64,000 bases of DNA from Foliimonas ilicis (lineage in GTDB: Bacteria > Pseudomonadota > Alphaproteobacteria > Rhizobiales > Rhizobiaceae), in NCBI RefSeq assembly GCF_039939195.1, contig NZ_JBDUUH010000002.1, forward strand, positions 1 to 64,000, written 5' to 3'. The translations under genes and the position numbers were made by a program. Below the pieces are notes generated by a model, which was given only the letters and a program-made list of their open reading frames with translations, was not told the DNA's origin and did not search any database. Shown in pieces: positions 43,440 through 52,662 of this stretch (its first letter is position 1; the number at the start of each line of letters is the position of its first letter).

Positions 43440-43523
43440 CACCTCTCCTCTTCCTTCAGGGAGATGTGACCAAACTGAAGACGATAATGCAACCCAGCGT
43501 GGATAGCGGGGAGACGATACGCT

Positions 43524-44702
43524 TTATTGCAGATTCCGCGGGCCAGCGATTGCGTCCAGAACGATCCGAGACGCGATGTCACCGGAAGGCTCGCTCGTCG
43601 CCATCCGATGCCTGACCTCTGCAAAGCCTTCCTTCTGCCAACGTCGCAGAGGCGTCTCGTCGAGAAGCGGTTCGAGACAACGGGCCAGATAGCCGGGACG
43701 CAGGTAGGATTCATAGGCCTCGAATGCTACGGGCCGGTCCGCAATGAGATTTGGCAGCAGCGCCGACCAGGACTTGATCAGGCGCTTTGCGACCTTCATC
43801 ACCGCATCCACGCGGTAGCAGGAGACGAACGGCACGCCTGCCAGTGCAAGTTCCAGAGAGACGGTACCGGATGCGATAAGTGCTGCATCGGCTTTCCCAA
43901 AGGCGCGCCACTTATCTTCCGTACCAAGCAGAATCTCCGGCTTTTCCGGCCAATTCGCCACTGCAGCAGAAACAAGCTCCGCGACATGCGGAACGGTCGG
44001 CAGCACGAGGCGCAGATCATGCCCGCGACTGCGCAACAGGTAAACGGTTTCGCCGAAAAGGTCGATCAGGCCGCGAACTTCACTCTTTCGCGAACCCGGC
44101 AGCAGAAGCAGCGTCTTTTGGCCGGAACCTCGCTCTATTCGTTGGTCTTGAGACGTCGCAGCAGCAAGCACATTCGCATCATGGCTCAAACGATGGCCAA
44201 CGAAAGTGCCTTTCGGCCCGCCAAGCCTTTCCAGTTCGGCGGGTTCGAACGGAAGAAGGCATAAAATATGATCGACATAGGGCAACATGGCGCGCGCCCT
44301 ACCCGGCCGCCATGCCCAGACGCTTGGGCAGACATAATGGACAATCGGAATTTCCGGGCATGATGCACGGACTTTCTTTGCCACGCGCAGCGTGAAATCC
44401 GGGCTGTCGATGGTAATCAGGCAATCGGGCTTCTCAGCGCATATCATGCGCGCCGTCTCGCCGATACGGCGGATAAGGCGCGGCAAATCCCGCAGGATCG
44501 CAGTGACGCCGACCAATGCGATGTCGCTCGCGTCGAATGGAGGCTTAAGGCCGAGCTCCATCAAATGACGGCCGCCGACGCCCACCAGCTTGATCTCACG
44601 GCCCGTCTTGCGGGCAAGGGCGCGCACAATGTCCGCACCCAGCAGATCGCCGGATTCCTCTCCGGAAACGATAGCGATTTTCAGCGGCGCGCTGGAGGTC
44701 AT
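43524..44702 (-). CDS. lpxB: LpxB, lipid-A-disaccharide synthase
   Basis: A 392-residue GT19 glycosyltransferase that joins UDP-2,3-diacylglucosamine and lipid X. It opens with IAIVSGEESGDLLGADIV; SPDFTLRVAKKV, HYVCPSVWAWRPGR and LLLPGSRKSEV are the family blocks. ATG 44702 (MTSSA) has AGGAGGG before it, and it overlaps the end of lpxI by four bases. It is the last gene of the bamA-lpxD-fabZ-lpxA-lpxI-lpxB run. Confidence 0.97.
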   Translation of the reverse strand: MTSSAPLKIAIVSGEESGDLLGADIVRALARKTGREIKLVGVGGRHLMELGLKPPFDASDIALVGVTAILRDLPRLIRRIGETARMICAEKPDCLITIDSPDFTLRVAKKVRASCPEIPIVHYVCPSVWAWRPGRARAMLPYVDHILCLLPFEPAELERLGGPKGTFVGHRLSHDANVLAAATSQDQRIERGSGQKTLLLLPGSRKSEVRGLIDLFGETVYLLRSRGHDLRLVLPTVPHVAELVSAAVANWPEKPEILLGTEDKWRAFGKADAALIASGTVSLELALAGVPFVSCYRVDAVMKVAKRLIKSWSALLPNLIADRPVAFEAYESYLRPGYLARCLEPLLDETPLRRWQKEGFAEVRHRMATSEPSGDIASRIVLDAIAGPRNLQ

Positions 44703-45613
44703 GTGTCTTCCCTCCTGGCCAATCCCAATATGAAGAGCCCGCATTCATCGGCGCGGCTCATCACTTCCGGATAGTCGAGAATGAAGGAATATTCCGCTTC
44801 GACTGCAATGCCAGCAAGACCTGCACGATGCGCCGCGATGACGGTTGCCGGTCCAATCGTCGGCAAGTCCGCGCGCAATTCCTGCTGCGGCTTTGCGCAT
44901 TTGACGAGCACGCCGCGTCCCTTGCCAGCAATGCGCCCGTGTGAACGAAGATCGGCCACGCGCTCCAGAAGGCCGTCCGTGCCTTCGATGCCTTCAAGTG
45001 CAATCACTCGTCCGCCGATGGCCACGGCCGCCTGCCCTATATCGAGTGCGCCGATCGCCTTTGCTGCGGCCAGGGCAGATTCAATATCGCGCGAATCCGC
45101 CGCCAGAGGCCGCGCCTTGGTCATCAGGCCCTCGTCCGCCAGCATGGATGGGACGATTTCGTGCGCGCCGACCACCTTGATACCGGCATCCTCGATGCCA
45201 CGGATCAGCGTTCGCAAAAGCCCGTCATCGCCGCGCGTAAGCCCTGCGATCAATCGTGGAAGAATGGAAATGAGGGCGAGATTGGGCCGGAGCTTTTTCC
45301 AGTCCGGCCTGCGGTCGATCGAGCCAGCCAAAACAGCGTGGGTAACGGATTGCTGCTTCAGCGTCGGGATCAACAGAGCGATCTGCTCCAGCGACAAAAC
45401 CTTGTGATCGTATGCCTCGAGGCCGGAATCGCTATCCACCTCACCATCGACTATGACGATGAAGGGCTTTTCGCCAGCCGCGGCAATGCTGCGCGCTACA
45501 TTTACCGGAAGGCGCCCGCCACCGGCGACAACCGCCACCTTGCGGTGGTCAGAATGATGCGGGTCAAGAACCGCTTCAGCCTTCGTCATTGCTGGCGTCG
45601 TCATCGCCGCCAT
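44699..45613 (-). CDS. lpxI: LpxI, UDP-2,3-diacylglucosamine pyrophosphatase
   Basis: A protein of up to 304 residues of the LpxI (formerly DUF1009) family, which makes lipid X in alphaproteobacteria in place of LpxH. Family features are VAVVAGGGRLPVNVARSI, HAVLAGSIDRRPDW, and GPATVIAAHRAGLAGIAVEA near the end. Three ATGs (45613, 45604, 45589) all overlap the end of lpxA; none has a strong RBS, so the exact start is open. It overlaps lpxB by four bases, so the pair is coupled. Confidence 0.95.
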   Translation of the reverse strand: MAAMTTPAMTKAEAVLDPHHSDHRKVAVVAGGGRLPVNVARSIAAAGEKPFIVIVDGEVDSDSGLEAYDHKVLSLEQIALLIPTLKQQSVTHAVLAGSIDRRPDWKKLRPNLALISILPRLIAGLTRGDDGLLRTLIRGIEDAGIKVVGAHEIVPSMLADEGLMTKARPLAADSRDIESALAAAKAIGALDIGQAAVAIGGRVIALEGIEGTDGLLERVADLRSHGRIAGKGRGVLVKCAKPQQELRADLPTIGPATVIAAHRAGLAGIAVEAEYSFILDYPEVMSRADECGLFILGLARREDT

Positions 45614-46412
45614 CTTTGAGCGGCGGAACGCAAAAATGACGTTTCCCGCGCGACGTGATGAAGTCGATTATTTTCATCGCAGTCGGCGAACTGGAGAACT
45701 CGGCCTTCGCCATCTCGACATTCTCGGCAACGGTGCGAGAACGGTCGAAGATCGTCCGGTAAGCCTTTCTCAACAAATGGATTTCGGAGCGCGCCAATCC
45801 TGAGCGCTTCAACCCGACAATGTTCAAACCGCGAAGATTTGCGCGATTTCCCATCGCTATTGCAAAAGGAATGACGTCGCCGACGATTGCCGAGCATCCG
45901 CCCAGAAATGCATTGTCACCGATGCGTACGAACTGATGAACTGCAGTCAGGCCACCAATATTCACATTGTCGCCGACCTCGACATGGCCGCCCAAAGTGG
46001 CGCCATTTGCAAAAGTGGCATTTCGGCCAACGATGCAATCATGCGCGATATGGGAATATGCGAGAAAATTTCCGTTCTCGCCGACTGTCGTCGCACCGCG
46101 GCTATCGTCCGTGCCGGTATGCATCGTCACGGCTTCGCGTATGACGCAATTGCGCCCGATATCGAGCGTCGTGCGTCCGCCCTTGTGCTTCGCATTCTGT
46201 GGAGGCGCGCCGAGCACGGCCTGCGGATAGACCTTGCTGCCCTCACCCAGTGTCGTAGCACCGATGATCGACACGTGGCTGACGATTTGTACGCCGTCGC
46301 CGATGACCGCGTCCGGCCCGATGTAACAAAGCGGTCCGATATGAACGCCGGCGCCGATTTTAGCGCCCGGCTCGATTACAGAGGATGGGTGAATGAAAGT
46401 TTCTGCGTGCAT
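45576..46412 (-). CDS. lpxA: LpxA, UDP-N-acetylglucosamine acyltransferase
   Basis: A 278-residue left-handed beta-helix enzyme, the first step of lipid A synthesis. Hexapeptide repeats run from about residue 10 to 190, with the catalytic His in the MHTGTDDSRG to AYSHIAHDCIVG region. The C-terminal helical domain includes GLKRSGLARSEIHLLRKAYRT (outline). It lies 13 bases after fabZ and overlaps lpxI. Confidence 0.97.
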   Translation of the reverse strand: MHAETFIHPSSVIEPGAKIGAGVHIGPLCYIGPDAVIGDGVQIVSHVSIIGATTLGEGSKVYPQAVLGAPPQNAKHKGGRTTLDIGRNCVIREAVTMHTGTDDSRGATTVGENGNFLAYSHIAHDCIVGRNATFANGATLGGHVEVGDNVNIGGLTAVHQFVRIGDNAFLGGCSAIVGDVIPFAIAMGNRANLRGLNIVGLKRSGLARSEIHLLRKAYRTIFDRSRTVAENVEMAKAEFSSSPTAMKIIDFITSRGKRHFCVPPLKDGGDDDASNDEG

Positions 46413-46425
46413 AAGGTCTCGCGGA

Positions 46426-46896
46426 TCAGGCGGGTTGCTTGGGCGACATCATAGCGGAAATCTCGGCCTCGGCCGCCTTGTGTCCGTCTACCATGGCTTC
46501 ACAAGCAAAACGCCATATGCTGCCGCGCTTCTTCAACTTCTTAACATGAATTTCCAGGCGATCGCCCGGAACGACAGGGCGCCTGAATTTCGCATTGTCG
46601 ATGGTCATGAAATAAACAAGCGACGGACATTCTGTTTCCTGGCTTCGAATGCAGATCGCGCCTGCGGTCTGCGCCATCGCCTCGATAATCAGCACACCGG
46701 GCATCACCGGCTGCTCAGGAAAATGGCCCTGAAAATGCGGCTCATTGATGGTGACATTCTTGATGCCGATTGCCGAATTGTCGGCATCCACTTCGATGAT
46801 GCGATCTATGAGCAGAAATGGATAGCGATGAGGCAAAAGCTTCATCACCTGCATAATATCCAGCGTGTCCATCGTCGTCGTCTGGCCGTCAGCCAT
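46426..46896 (-). CDS. fabZ: FabZ, 3-hydroxyacyl-ACP dehydratase
   Basis: A 156-residue hot-dog-fold dehydratase of fatty-acid elongation. PHRYPFLLIDR, the catalytic His in NEPHFQGHFPEQPVMPGVL and the Glu-containing helix LIIEAMAQTAG are typical. ATG 46896 has GGGGTGG before it and overlaps lpxD by eight bases. FabZ competes with LpxA and LpxD for hydroxyacyl-ACP, so its placement between them balances lipid A and phospholipid synthesis. Confidence 0.97.
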   Translation of the reverse strand: MADGQTTTMDTLDIMQVMKLLPHRYPFLLIDRIIEVDADNSAIGIKNVTINEPHFQGHFPEQPVMPGVLIIEAMAQTAGAICIRSQETECPSLVYFMTIDNAKFRRPVVPGDRLEIHVKKLKKRGSIWRFACEAMVDGHKAAEAEISAMMSPKQPA

Positions 46897-47947
46897 CACT
46901 GCCACCCCGTGTCGGCTTGAGCTTTGAAAGTTTTCTGATCGCGGCGACGTCGCGCATGAAATCGAGAATCGGCCTTGCCGGAAGGCCAGCCCAGACCTCA
47001 CCGGCCGGAACGTCGTTCATGAAGCCGCTCGCCGCGGCGAGCTTCGCACCGCTGCCGATGGTCAGATGGTCGGCGAGGCCAACACGTCCGCCCATCATTA
47101 CGTAATCGCCGACCGTCACCGAACCCGCAATGCCGCAATGGCCTGCAATCACACAATGGCGACCGATGCGGACATTGTGTGCGATCTGTACGAGATTATC
47201 GATCTTGGTGTTTTCACCGATCACCGTATCTGCAAGCGCGCCACGATCGACCGTCGTGTTGGCACCGATCTCGACATCGTCCTGAATGATGACACGGCCG
47301 ATCTGTGGCATGCGCTCAGGCCCTTGAGCGCCTGCGGCAAAGCCGAAACCGTCCTGCCCGATCCGCGCGCCGCCATGAATGACCACGCGGTTGCCAATCA
47401 TAGCATATTGGACACTGGCGTTCGGGCCGACATAGGAGTCGCGCCCGATCTGGCACGAATGACCGACGATTGCATTGGGAGCAATGAGTGTACGTGCACC
47501 AATCGAGACATCCGGGCCGACAACAGCGCCAGCCTCGATGATTACGTCTTCTTCGATCTTTGCAGATGGATGGACGAATGCGCGTTCCGAAATACCAGTC
47601 TCACCGCTCACCGGGCCGGGCAAGGCTGCCATCGGGTAGAGAAGCCGGCCGATCTGGGCAAACGCCGACTGCGGACGCGGCGTGACCAGAACAGCGATGC
47701 CTTCGGGCACTTTTTGAGCCACGTCGCCCGTGCAGAAAATCGCTGCTGCGTTCAAATCACCGAGGTTCTCCGCATTGCGTTTGCCATCGACAAACACAAT
47801 TGCGCCCTCGCCGCCCTCCGTGGCGGAAGCGATGGTGGAAATTTGTCGTTCGGCATGAGCAGCATTTACGAGCTGCGCACCGGTCAGGGTCGCTATTTCC
47901 AATACAGTGTAGAAACGCGACGGCACGAAGAAAACCGGATCAGACAT
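46889..47947 (-). CDS. lpxD: LpxD, UDP-3-O-acylglucosamine N-acyltransferase
   Basis: A 352-residue enzyme of the third lipid A step: an N-terminal uridine-binding domain (about 1-100), then a left-handed beta-helix with many hexapeptide repeats (about 110-300; IGRDSYVGPNASVQY, VDRGALADTVIGENTKIDN), and a C-terminal helix. The catalytic His is in the NLVQIAHNVRIGRHCVIAGH section. A 10-bp hairpin sits immediately upstream (separate entry). It follows bamA by about 53 bases. Confidence 0.97.
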   Translation of the reverse strand: MSDPVFFVPSRFYTVLEIATLTGAQLVNAAHAERQISTIASATEGGEGAIVFVDGKRNAENLGDLNAAAIFCTGDVAQKVPEGIAVLVTPRPQSAFAQIGRLLYPMAALPGPVSGETGISERAFVHPSAKIEEDVIIEAGAVVGPDVSIGARTLIAPNAIVGHSCQIGRDSYVGPNASVQYAMIGNRVVIHGGARIGQDGFGFAAGAQGPERMPQIGRVIIQDDVEIGANTTVDRGALADTVIGENTKIDNLVQIAHNVRIGRHCVIAGHCGIAGSVTVGDYVMMGGRVGLADHLTIGSGAKLAAASGFMNDVPAGEVWAGLPARPILDFMRDVAAIRKLSKLKPTRGGSDG

Positions 47948-47958
47948 GTAAGCCTTCT

Positions 47959-47985
47959 CTTCCGGGCCAAGGAACGGCCCGGAAG
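47959..47985 (-). promoter_or_regulatory. Intercistronic hairpin between bamA and lpxD
   Basis: CTTCCGGGCC (47959-47968), 7-base loop, GGCCCGGAAG (47976-47985), a perfect 10-bp GC-rich stem. On the minus strand it ends 11 bases before the lpxD ATG, right next to the AGAAGG ribosome-binding site, and there is no T-run. It may stabilise the bamA 3' end or limit lpxD translation. Confidence 0.55.
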
Positions 47986-48000
47986 CATCGTTTCACGCAA

Positions 48001-50358
48001 TTAGAAGCGCGTCGATATGCCGAAATTGAAGTTCTGCTCGTCGTCGGAGTCTTTTTTGACAACCGGAACGGCATAATCGATACGAAGCGGACCAAATGGC
48101 GAAGCCCAGATCAGACCGACGCCGACAGATGCGCGCCATTCCATTCCTACGGACTCAGTCGCAAAAGTAGTCTTGTTGCCGTAAAGGGTTGCCGCATCGG
48201 CAAAAACGGCACCCTTCAAGCCGAAGCTTTCAGGAATAACTGGCATCGGGAACTGAGCTTCAGCGGACGCATTGAAATACGTCGTGCCGCCGAGATGATC
48301 GTCTGAGTTCCCGTCGTATGGTCCGATACCATTGAAATCGAAACCGCGGATAATGCGATCCGTGCTCTGGAAGTGATCAAAGATACGCAGATCTTTCGAG
48401 CCATAAGAAGCAATATGACCCGCACCGCCGCTCAAGAGGCCGACAACGTCGTATTCTTCGTTGAGCGTGTGATAGTAAGAACCGCGACCTGTGAACTTCA
48501 CCCACTGCGCATCGCCGCCGAGACCGGCAACTTCCGTCGTGAACGTTGCGTACACGCCCGAATGCGGGTTCTTCATGTCGTCGATGCTGTTGTAAAGCAA
48601 TGTTCCCGAGACAGACGATTTGGTCCACGGGCTTTCCTCAATACCTTGCTGGATCGCCTCCGAAATATCGCACTTCAACGGATCATAATTATCATTGGTC
48701 AAGCAGCGATTGCGGAAATCGTAGCGCTCTTCCGTGTAGTTGTAGGCGATCTGCGTCGAGAAGCTTTCCGTGATCGGAAGACCGAGACGCACGGTCGCGC
48801 CCGTCAGCTCGCTCTCGTACTTATCGTACTGGCGCGTCTGGCGGTAAATATCGAAACCGGCCGAGATACGGCGACCGAGGAAATACGGCTCCGTGAATGA
48901 CAAGCCGAAATCGCGAGAATTCCTGCCGCCACCGGCGGAAACGCGAATGAACTGACCGCGACCGAGGAAGTTACGCTCGGTGATCGAGCCTTCCACCGAC
49001 GGACCAGGCGTTGCGCCGCCCGTGGTGTAACCTGCACCGATCGAGAATTCACCCGTCGACTTTTCAACCACATCGACGACCAGGATAACCTGATCAGGCT
49101 CGGAACCCGGAGCGGTCGAAACTTCGACGCGCTCAAAGTAATCAAGGGCTTCAAGGCGCTTCTTGGCGCGCTGGATCAGAACCTGATTGAACGCATCACC
49201 TTCGGCGATATCGAATTCGCGACGAATTACATAGTCACGCGTACGGGCGTTGCCGCGGATTTCGATGCGCTGGACGTAAGCGCGCGTGCCCTGATCGACG
49301 GTATAAACGACCGAGATCGTCTGGTTTTCGAAGTTACGGTCGCCACGCGGCGTTACCTGAGCGAAGGCATAGCCAAGGCCTGCCGCACGCTCGGTAAGGG
49401 CAACGATCGAATCTTCAACCTTCTTGGCGCTGTAGACATCGCCTTCACGCGAATCGACCAGCGGCAGAAGGGTCTGACCATCGAGCTCGGGGATCGTGCT
49501 TTCAACGCTGACGCCACCAAACTTGTAGCGCGCACCTTCTTCAACGGTGATCGTCACCGTGTACTGATTGTTCGCTTCGTCCAATTCACCGAATGCCGAA
49601 ACGACGCGGAAATCCGCATAGCCGCGGTTGTAGTAGAAGCGACGAAGGGCTTCTTCGTCCGCACGCAGGCGATCTTCATCATAGATGTCATCACGCAGCA
49701 GGAACGAAAGGATCGTGGACTTCTTGGTCGCAATCACGTCCGAAAGACGACGATCGCCGAACGCAGTATTGCCGACGAAATTAACCGCCGCGATTTTCGT
49801 GCGATCACCTTCGTTGATGTTGAACACGACATTCACGCGATTGCCGCCGAGGTCCATGACCTGCGTGGTGACAGTCGCATCATCGCGGCCGATGCGGGCA
49901 TAGGCTGCGCGAATGGCTTCAGCATCCGTTTCCAGCGCCGGGGCCGAGAAAGTTCCGCGCGGCTTCACCTGTACGGTGTTGATAAGCTGCACGTCCTTGA
50001 TCTTGCTGTTGCCCTGGAAGAGCACCTGATTGACAACCTGCAGCTCGGAAACCTGCACGACAAGCGTCGAGCCCTGCTGATTGATACGGACATCGGAGAA
50101 CAAGCCGGTAGCGAAGAGCTTCTTCACCGCCTCGTCGATGTCAGCGTTGGAAAATGAGCCGCCCGGACGAATACCCACATAGTTGCGGATCGTCTCTGCA
50201 TCGACGCGTTGATTGCCACGCACATCGATATTGTTGACCACAGCAGCTTGCGCAGCAGAAACCGCTGCAACCTGCAAAGCCACAGACCCCGGAACAACCA
50301 GAGCGGCGGACATGGCCACCGCGGATGCGGCGCTCAGGAAATTAGATGATGCCTTCAT
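48001..50358 (-). CDS. bamA: BamA (Omp85), outer-membrane protein assembly factor
   Basis: A 785-residue outer-membrane protein. Signal peptide about 1-38, five POTRA repeats about 39-440 (first starting NNIDVRGNQRVDAETIRNYVG in outline), then a 16-strand beta-barrel. The barrel has the RGF motif of loop 6 in IIRGFDFNGIGPYDG and ends in the beta-signal NFNFGISTRF with C-terminal Phe. BamA inserts beta-barrel proteins into the outer membrane. No skp/ompH gene follows before lpxD. About 220 bases upstream separate it from rseP. Confidence 0.98.
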   Translation of the reverse strand: MKASSNFLSAASAVAMSAALVVPGSVALQVAAVSAAQAAVVNNIDVRGNQRVDAETIRNYVGIRPGGSFSNADIDEAVKKLFATGLFSDVRINQQGSTLVVQVSELQVVNQVLFQGNSKIKDVQLINTVQVKPRGTFSAPALETDAEAIRAAYARIGRDDATVTTQVMDLGGNRVNVVFNINEGDRTKIAAVNFVGNTAFGDRRLSDVIATKKSTILSFLLRDDIYDEDRLRADEEALRRFYYNRGYADFRVVSAFGELDEANNQYTVTITVEEGARYKFGGVSVESTIPELDGQTLLPLVDSREGDVYSAKKVEDSIVALTERAAGLGYAFAQVTPRGDRNFENQTISVVYTVDQGTRAYVQRIEIRGNARTRDYVIRREFDIAEGDAFNQVLIQRAKKRLEALDYFERVEVSTAPGSEPDQVILVVDVVEKSTGEFSIGAGYTTGGATPGPSVEGSITERNFLGRGQFIRVSAGGGRNSRDFGLSFTEPYFLGRRISAGFDIYRQTRQYDKYESELTGATVRLGLPITESFSTQIAYNYTEERYDFRNRCLTNDNYDPLKCDISEAIQQGIEESPWTKSSVSGTLLYNSIDDMKNPHSGVYATFTTEVAGLGGDAQWVKFTGRGSYYHTLNEEYDVVGLLSGGAGHIASYGSKDLRIFDHFQSTDRIIRGFDFNGIGPYDGNSDDHLGGTTYFNASAEAQFPMPVIPESFGLKGAVFADAATLYGNKTTFATESVGMEWRASVGVGLIWASPFGPLRIDYAVPVVKKDSDDEQNFNFGISTRF

Positions 50359-50577
50359 AGGGCTTTATAACCTTTTTCTCGAAGTCCCCACGGCGAGAAA
50401 GCCGGACGTCGCGGTAAATTCTCGTACCGTATTAACCGGATTTTCCTTACAAGCAAGGCTTCTGGTTAAATTGTAACTACTTCGCCGCACGGCGTGGCAT
50501 TCGCGTCACGCTTACAGGCCGTTATGGTTAAAACCACCTCAACGAGCGCGGCGTTTGTAGCGAATTTCTTCATAATT

Positions 50578-51717
50578 TCAGCAACCAAACAGATCATTCC
50601 AGAAAACGAAGAGCATGAAGCCGAGCACCAGAAACATCCCTACCCGATAGATCAGATCCATCACACGTTCCGAAACCGGCCGCCGCATCACGGCCTCGGC
50701 TCCATAAAACATCAGATGTCCGCCATCGAGCGGCGGAATCGGCAAGAGGTTCAGAATTCCGATTCCCACAGACAGCAAAGCGACAAGTTGCACAAGCCAC
50801 TCGAAGCCGAGATTGGCAGCTTTACCAGCCATATCGGCAATTTTCACCGGCCCGCCCAATTGGCACTTGTCCTCACGCCCAACGACGAAGCGCTGCAGGA
50901 ACTGCCCAGTGCGCGCAATAATGTGGCCGGTTTCCTTTACCGCCTCTACCAGCGCGCCTGCCGGGCCATATTCAATTACGCGCGGCTGCCCCATCTGCTC
51001 GTTGTTCACAACGCCGATGACGCCAAGTTTGATCGTGTTTCCAAGCGCATCCTGCTGCTCGGAAATTTCCGGCGTCGCCTTGAGAGTCACCTCCCGCTCG
51101 CCGCGCAGCATAACGAAGTCGATGGAATCGCCTGCCCTGCCCGAAACAAGCCTCTGGACATCGGCAAACGTCTGAACCTTCTGACCGCCAACGCTGACAA
51201 AACGGTCGCCGGGCTCAAATCCGGCCAGTGCCGCAGGGCTTTCCGCACGCACTTCGGCAACGGTCGGTTCGCTCACGAATTTGCCGTAAGTCACGAAAAG
51301 AACTGTGAAAACCGCAATGGTCAGCAGGAAATTGAAGAGAGGTCCGGCGAAAACAGTCGCCGCGCGTTTCCAGACCGGCTGGGTGTGGAACGCGACCTTG
51401 CGCTCTTCGGGCGTCAGCGCATCCATCTCGCCGGAATTTGGCGTGCTCGTCGCGTTCATGTCGCCGACGAATTTCACATATCCGCCAAGCGGAATGGCTG
51501 AAAGCTTCCAGCGCGTGCCACGCTTATCGTTGAAGCCAATCAATTCCGGGCCGAAGCCGATCGAGAACGCCTGCACACCGATGCCGCACCAGCGACCGAC
51601 CAGATAGTGGCCCATTTCGTGGACGAACACGACAACCGTCAGAACGAAAAGAAAAGGTACGATCGTGCCGATCAGGATGCCGTTGGTGCTGAACAGTGCG
51701 GAAATTATCTCGTTCAA
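50578..51717 (-). CDS. rseP: RseP/MmpA-type site-2 protease
   Basis: A 379-residue intramembrane zinc metalloprotease. The zinc motif HEMGH is at residues 33-37 in the first membrane helix and the LDGGH motif is near 338 in the third; one PDZ domain lies between (about 125-215, AALAGFEPGDRFVSVGGQKV). It cleaves membrane-bound anti-sigma factors or signal-peptide remnants. The start is TTG 51717 with GAGGG seven bases upstream. It lies between cdsA and bamA; the intervening dxr seen in many relatives is missing. Confidence 0.96.
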   Translation of the reverse strand: MNEIISALFSTNGILIGTIVPFLFVLTVVVFVHEMGHYLVGRWCGIGVQAFSIGFGPELIGFNDKRGTRWKLSAIPLGGYVKFVGDMNATSTPNSGEMDALTPEERKVAFHTQPVWKRAATVFAGPLFNFLLTIAVFTVLFVTYGKFVSEPTVAEVRAESPAALAGFEPGDRFVSVGGQKVQTFADVQRLVSGRAGDSIDFVMLRGEREVTLKATPEISEQQDALGNTIKLGVIGVVNNEQMGQPRVIEYGPAGALVEAVKETGHIIARTGQFLQRFVVGREDKCQLGGPVKIADMAGKAANLGFEWLVQLVALLSVGIGILNLLPIPPLDGGHLMFYGAEAVMRRPVSERVMDLIYRVGMFLVLGFMLFVFWNDLFGC

Positions 51718-51825
51718 TTCAAACCCTCGGTCGGAAACTCACGCGACACAGAAGCTGAATGTGGCTTCAAACCGGGCGAATCCGTGGCGTTCACGGCGTG
51801 ATTTTTATCCAGCCACAGAAAGGAG

Positions 51826-52662
51826 CTAGATTGAGAAGAAAACATGCGATGGATGATCGGCCGAGCCGAGCGCCCACCCGATCAGGTACATGGCAAAAGC
51901 TGCCGCGACAAGCCCGTCGGCGCGATCCATAACGCCGCCGTGGCCCGGTATCAGGTGACCGGAATCTTTGACGCCATGCCGCCGTTTCACCCAGGATTCG
52001 AAAAGATCGCCGAGTTGCGAAATCACTGACAGGAATGCAGCCACGATTATCAGAAAGAAAGTCGCACCTGTTCCTACAAACGCGGCAATCAAAAAACCGC
52101 CCAGAATTCCGCCAATCGTACCGCCGATTGCACCGCTCCACGTTTTTCCTGGTGAGATGGCAGGCGCCAGCTTGGGGCCGCCAATGGCGCGCCCGACGAA
52201 ATAGGCCAGAATGTCGGTGGTCCAGACAATTGCGAACAGGAACAGGATCGCGACGAGGCCCGATGCGTCACCATCACGCAGCATTGCAATGGCCAGACCG
52301 GAAAGGGATGCGTAGACAAAACCGCCCGCGTCCCATCGCGTGGTCATTCCGGCTTTCGCGCAAATAATAAGAGCGATTGCCGCCAGCACTATGAAGCCGA
52401 TCAAGAGATTGGCGCTAACTCCGCCGACCAGAGCGACCATAAAAACAAGAATCAGGATTTCCGGCAGCATCGCAAGGCTGCCTGAAACACGGTTGGCCAA
52501 GGCACCGCGCGACATCACTGCCCACTCATAGAACATGGCACCGGAAATCAGCGCAGCCAGAATGCGAAACGGCAAGCCGCCAAGCCATGTGATGAGAAGA
52601 ACGGCAGCGCCAAGCACGATCGCCGAGATTATGCGGAGCTGGAGATTGCTCATCTCCTTCAC
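51826..52662 (-). CDS. cdsA: CdsA, phosphatidate cytidylyltransferase
   Basis: A 278-residue polytopic membrane enzyme making CDP-diacylglycerol, the branch point of phospholipid synthesis. The signature near the C-terminus is SWVKRRHGVKDSGHLIPGHGGVMDRADGL in outline, with the GHGGVMDR core. The start is GTG 52662, overlapping the uppS TGA (GTGA), with AGGAG eight bases upstream; an ATG three codons later has no spacing for its RBS. Confidence 0.96.
   Translation of the reverse strand: MKEMSNLQLRIISAIVLGAAVLLITWLGGLPFRILAALISGAMFYEWAVMSRGALANRVSGSLAMLPEILILVFMVALVGGVSANLLIGFIVLAAIALIICAKAGMTTRWDAGGFVYASLSGLAIAMLRDGDASGLVAILFLFAIVWTTDILAYFVGRAIGGPKLAPAISPGKTWSGAIGGTIGGILGGFLIAAFVGTGATFFLIIVAAFLSVISQLGDLFESWVKRRHGVKDSGHLIPGHGGVMDRADGLVAAAFAMYLIGWALGSADHPSHVFFSI

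Noticed and set aside
47066..51501. Plus-strand frames opposite lpxD (312 codons) and rseP (335 codons)
   Set aside because: Both lie on the wrong strand of well-identified genes, with no motif support.
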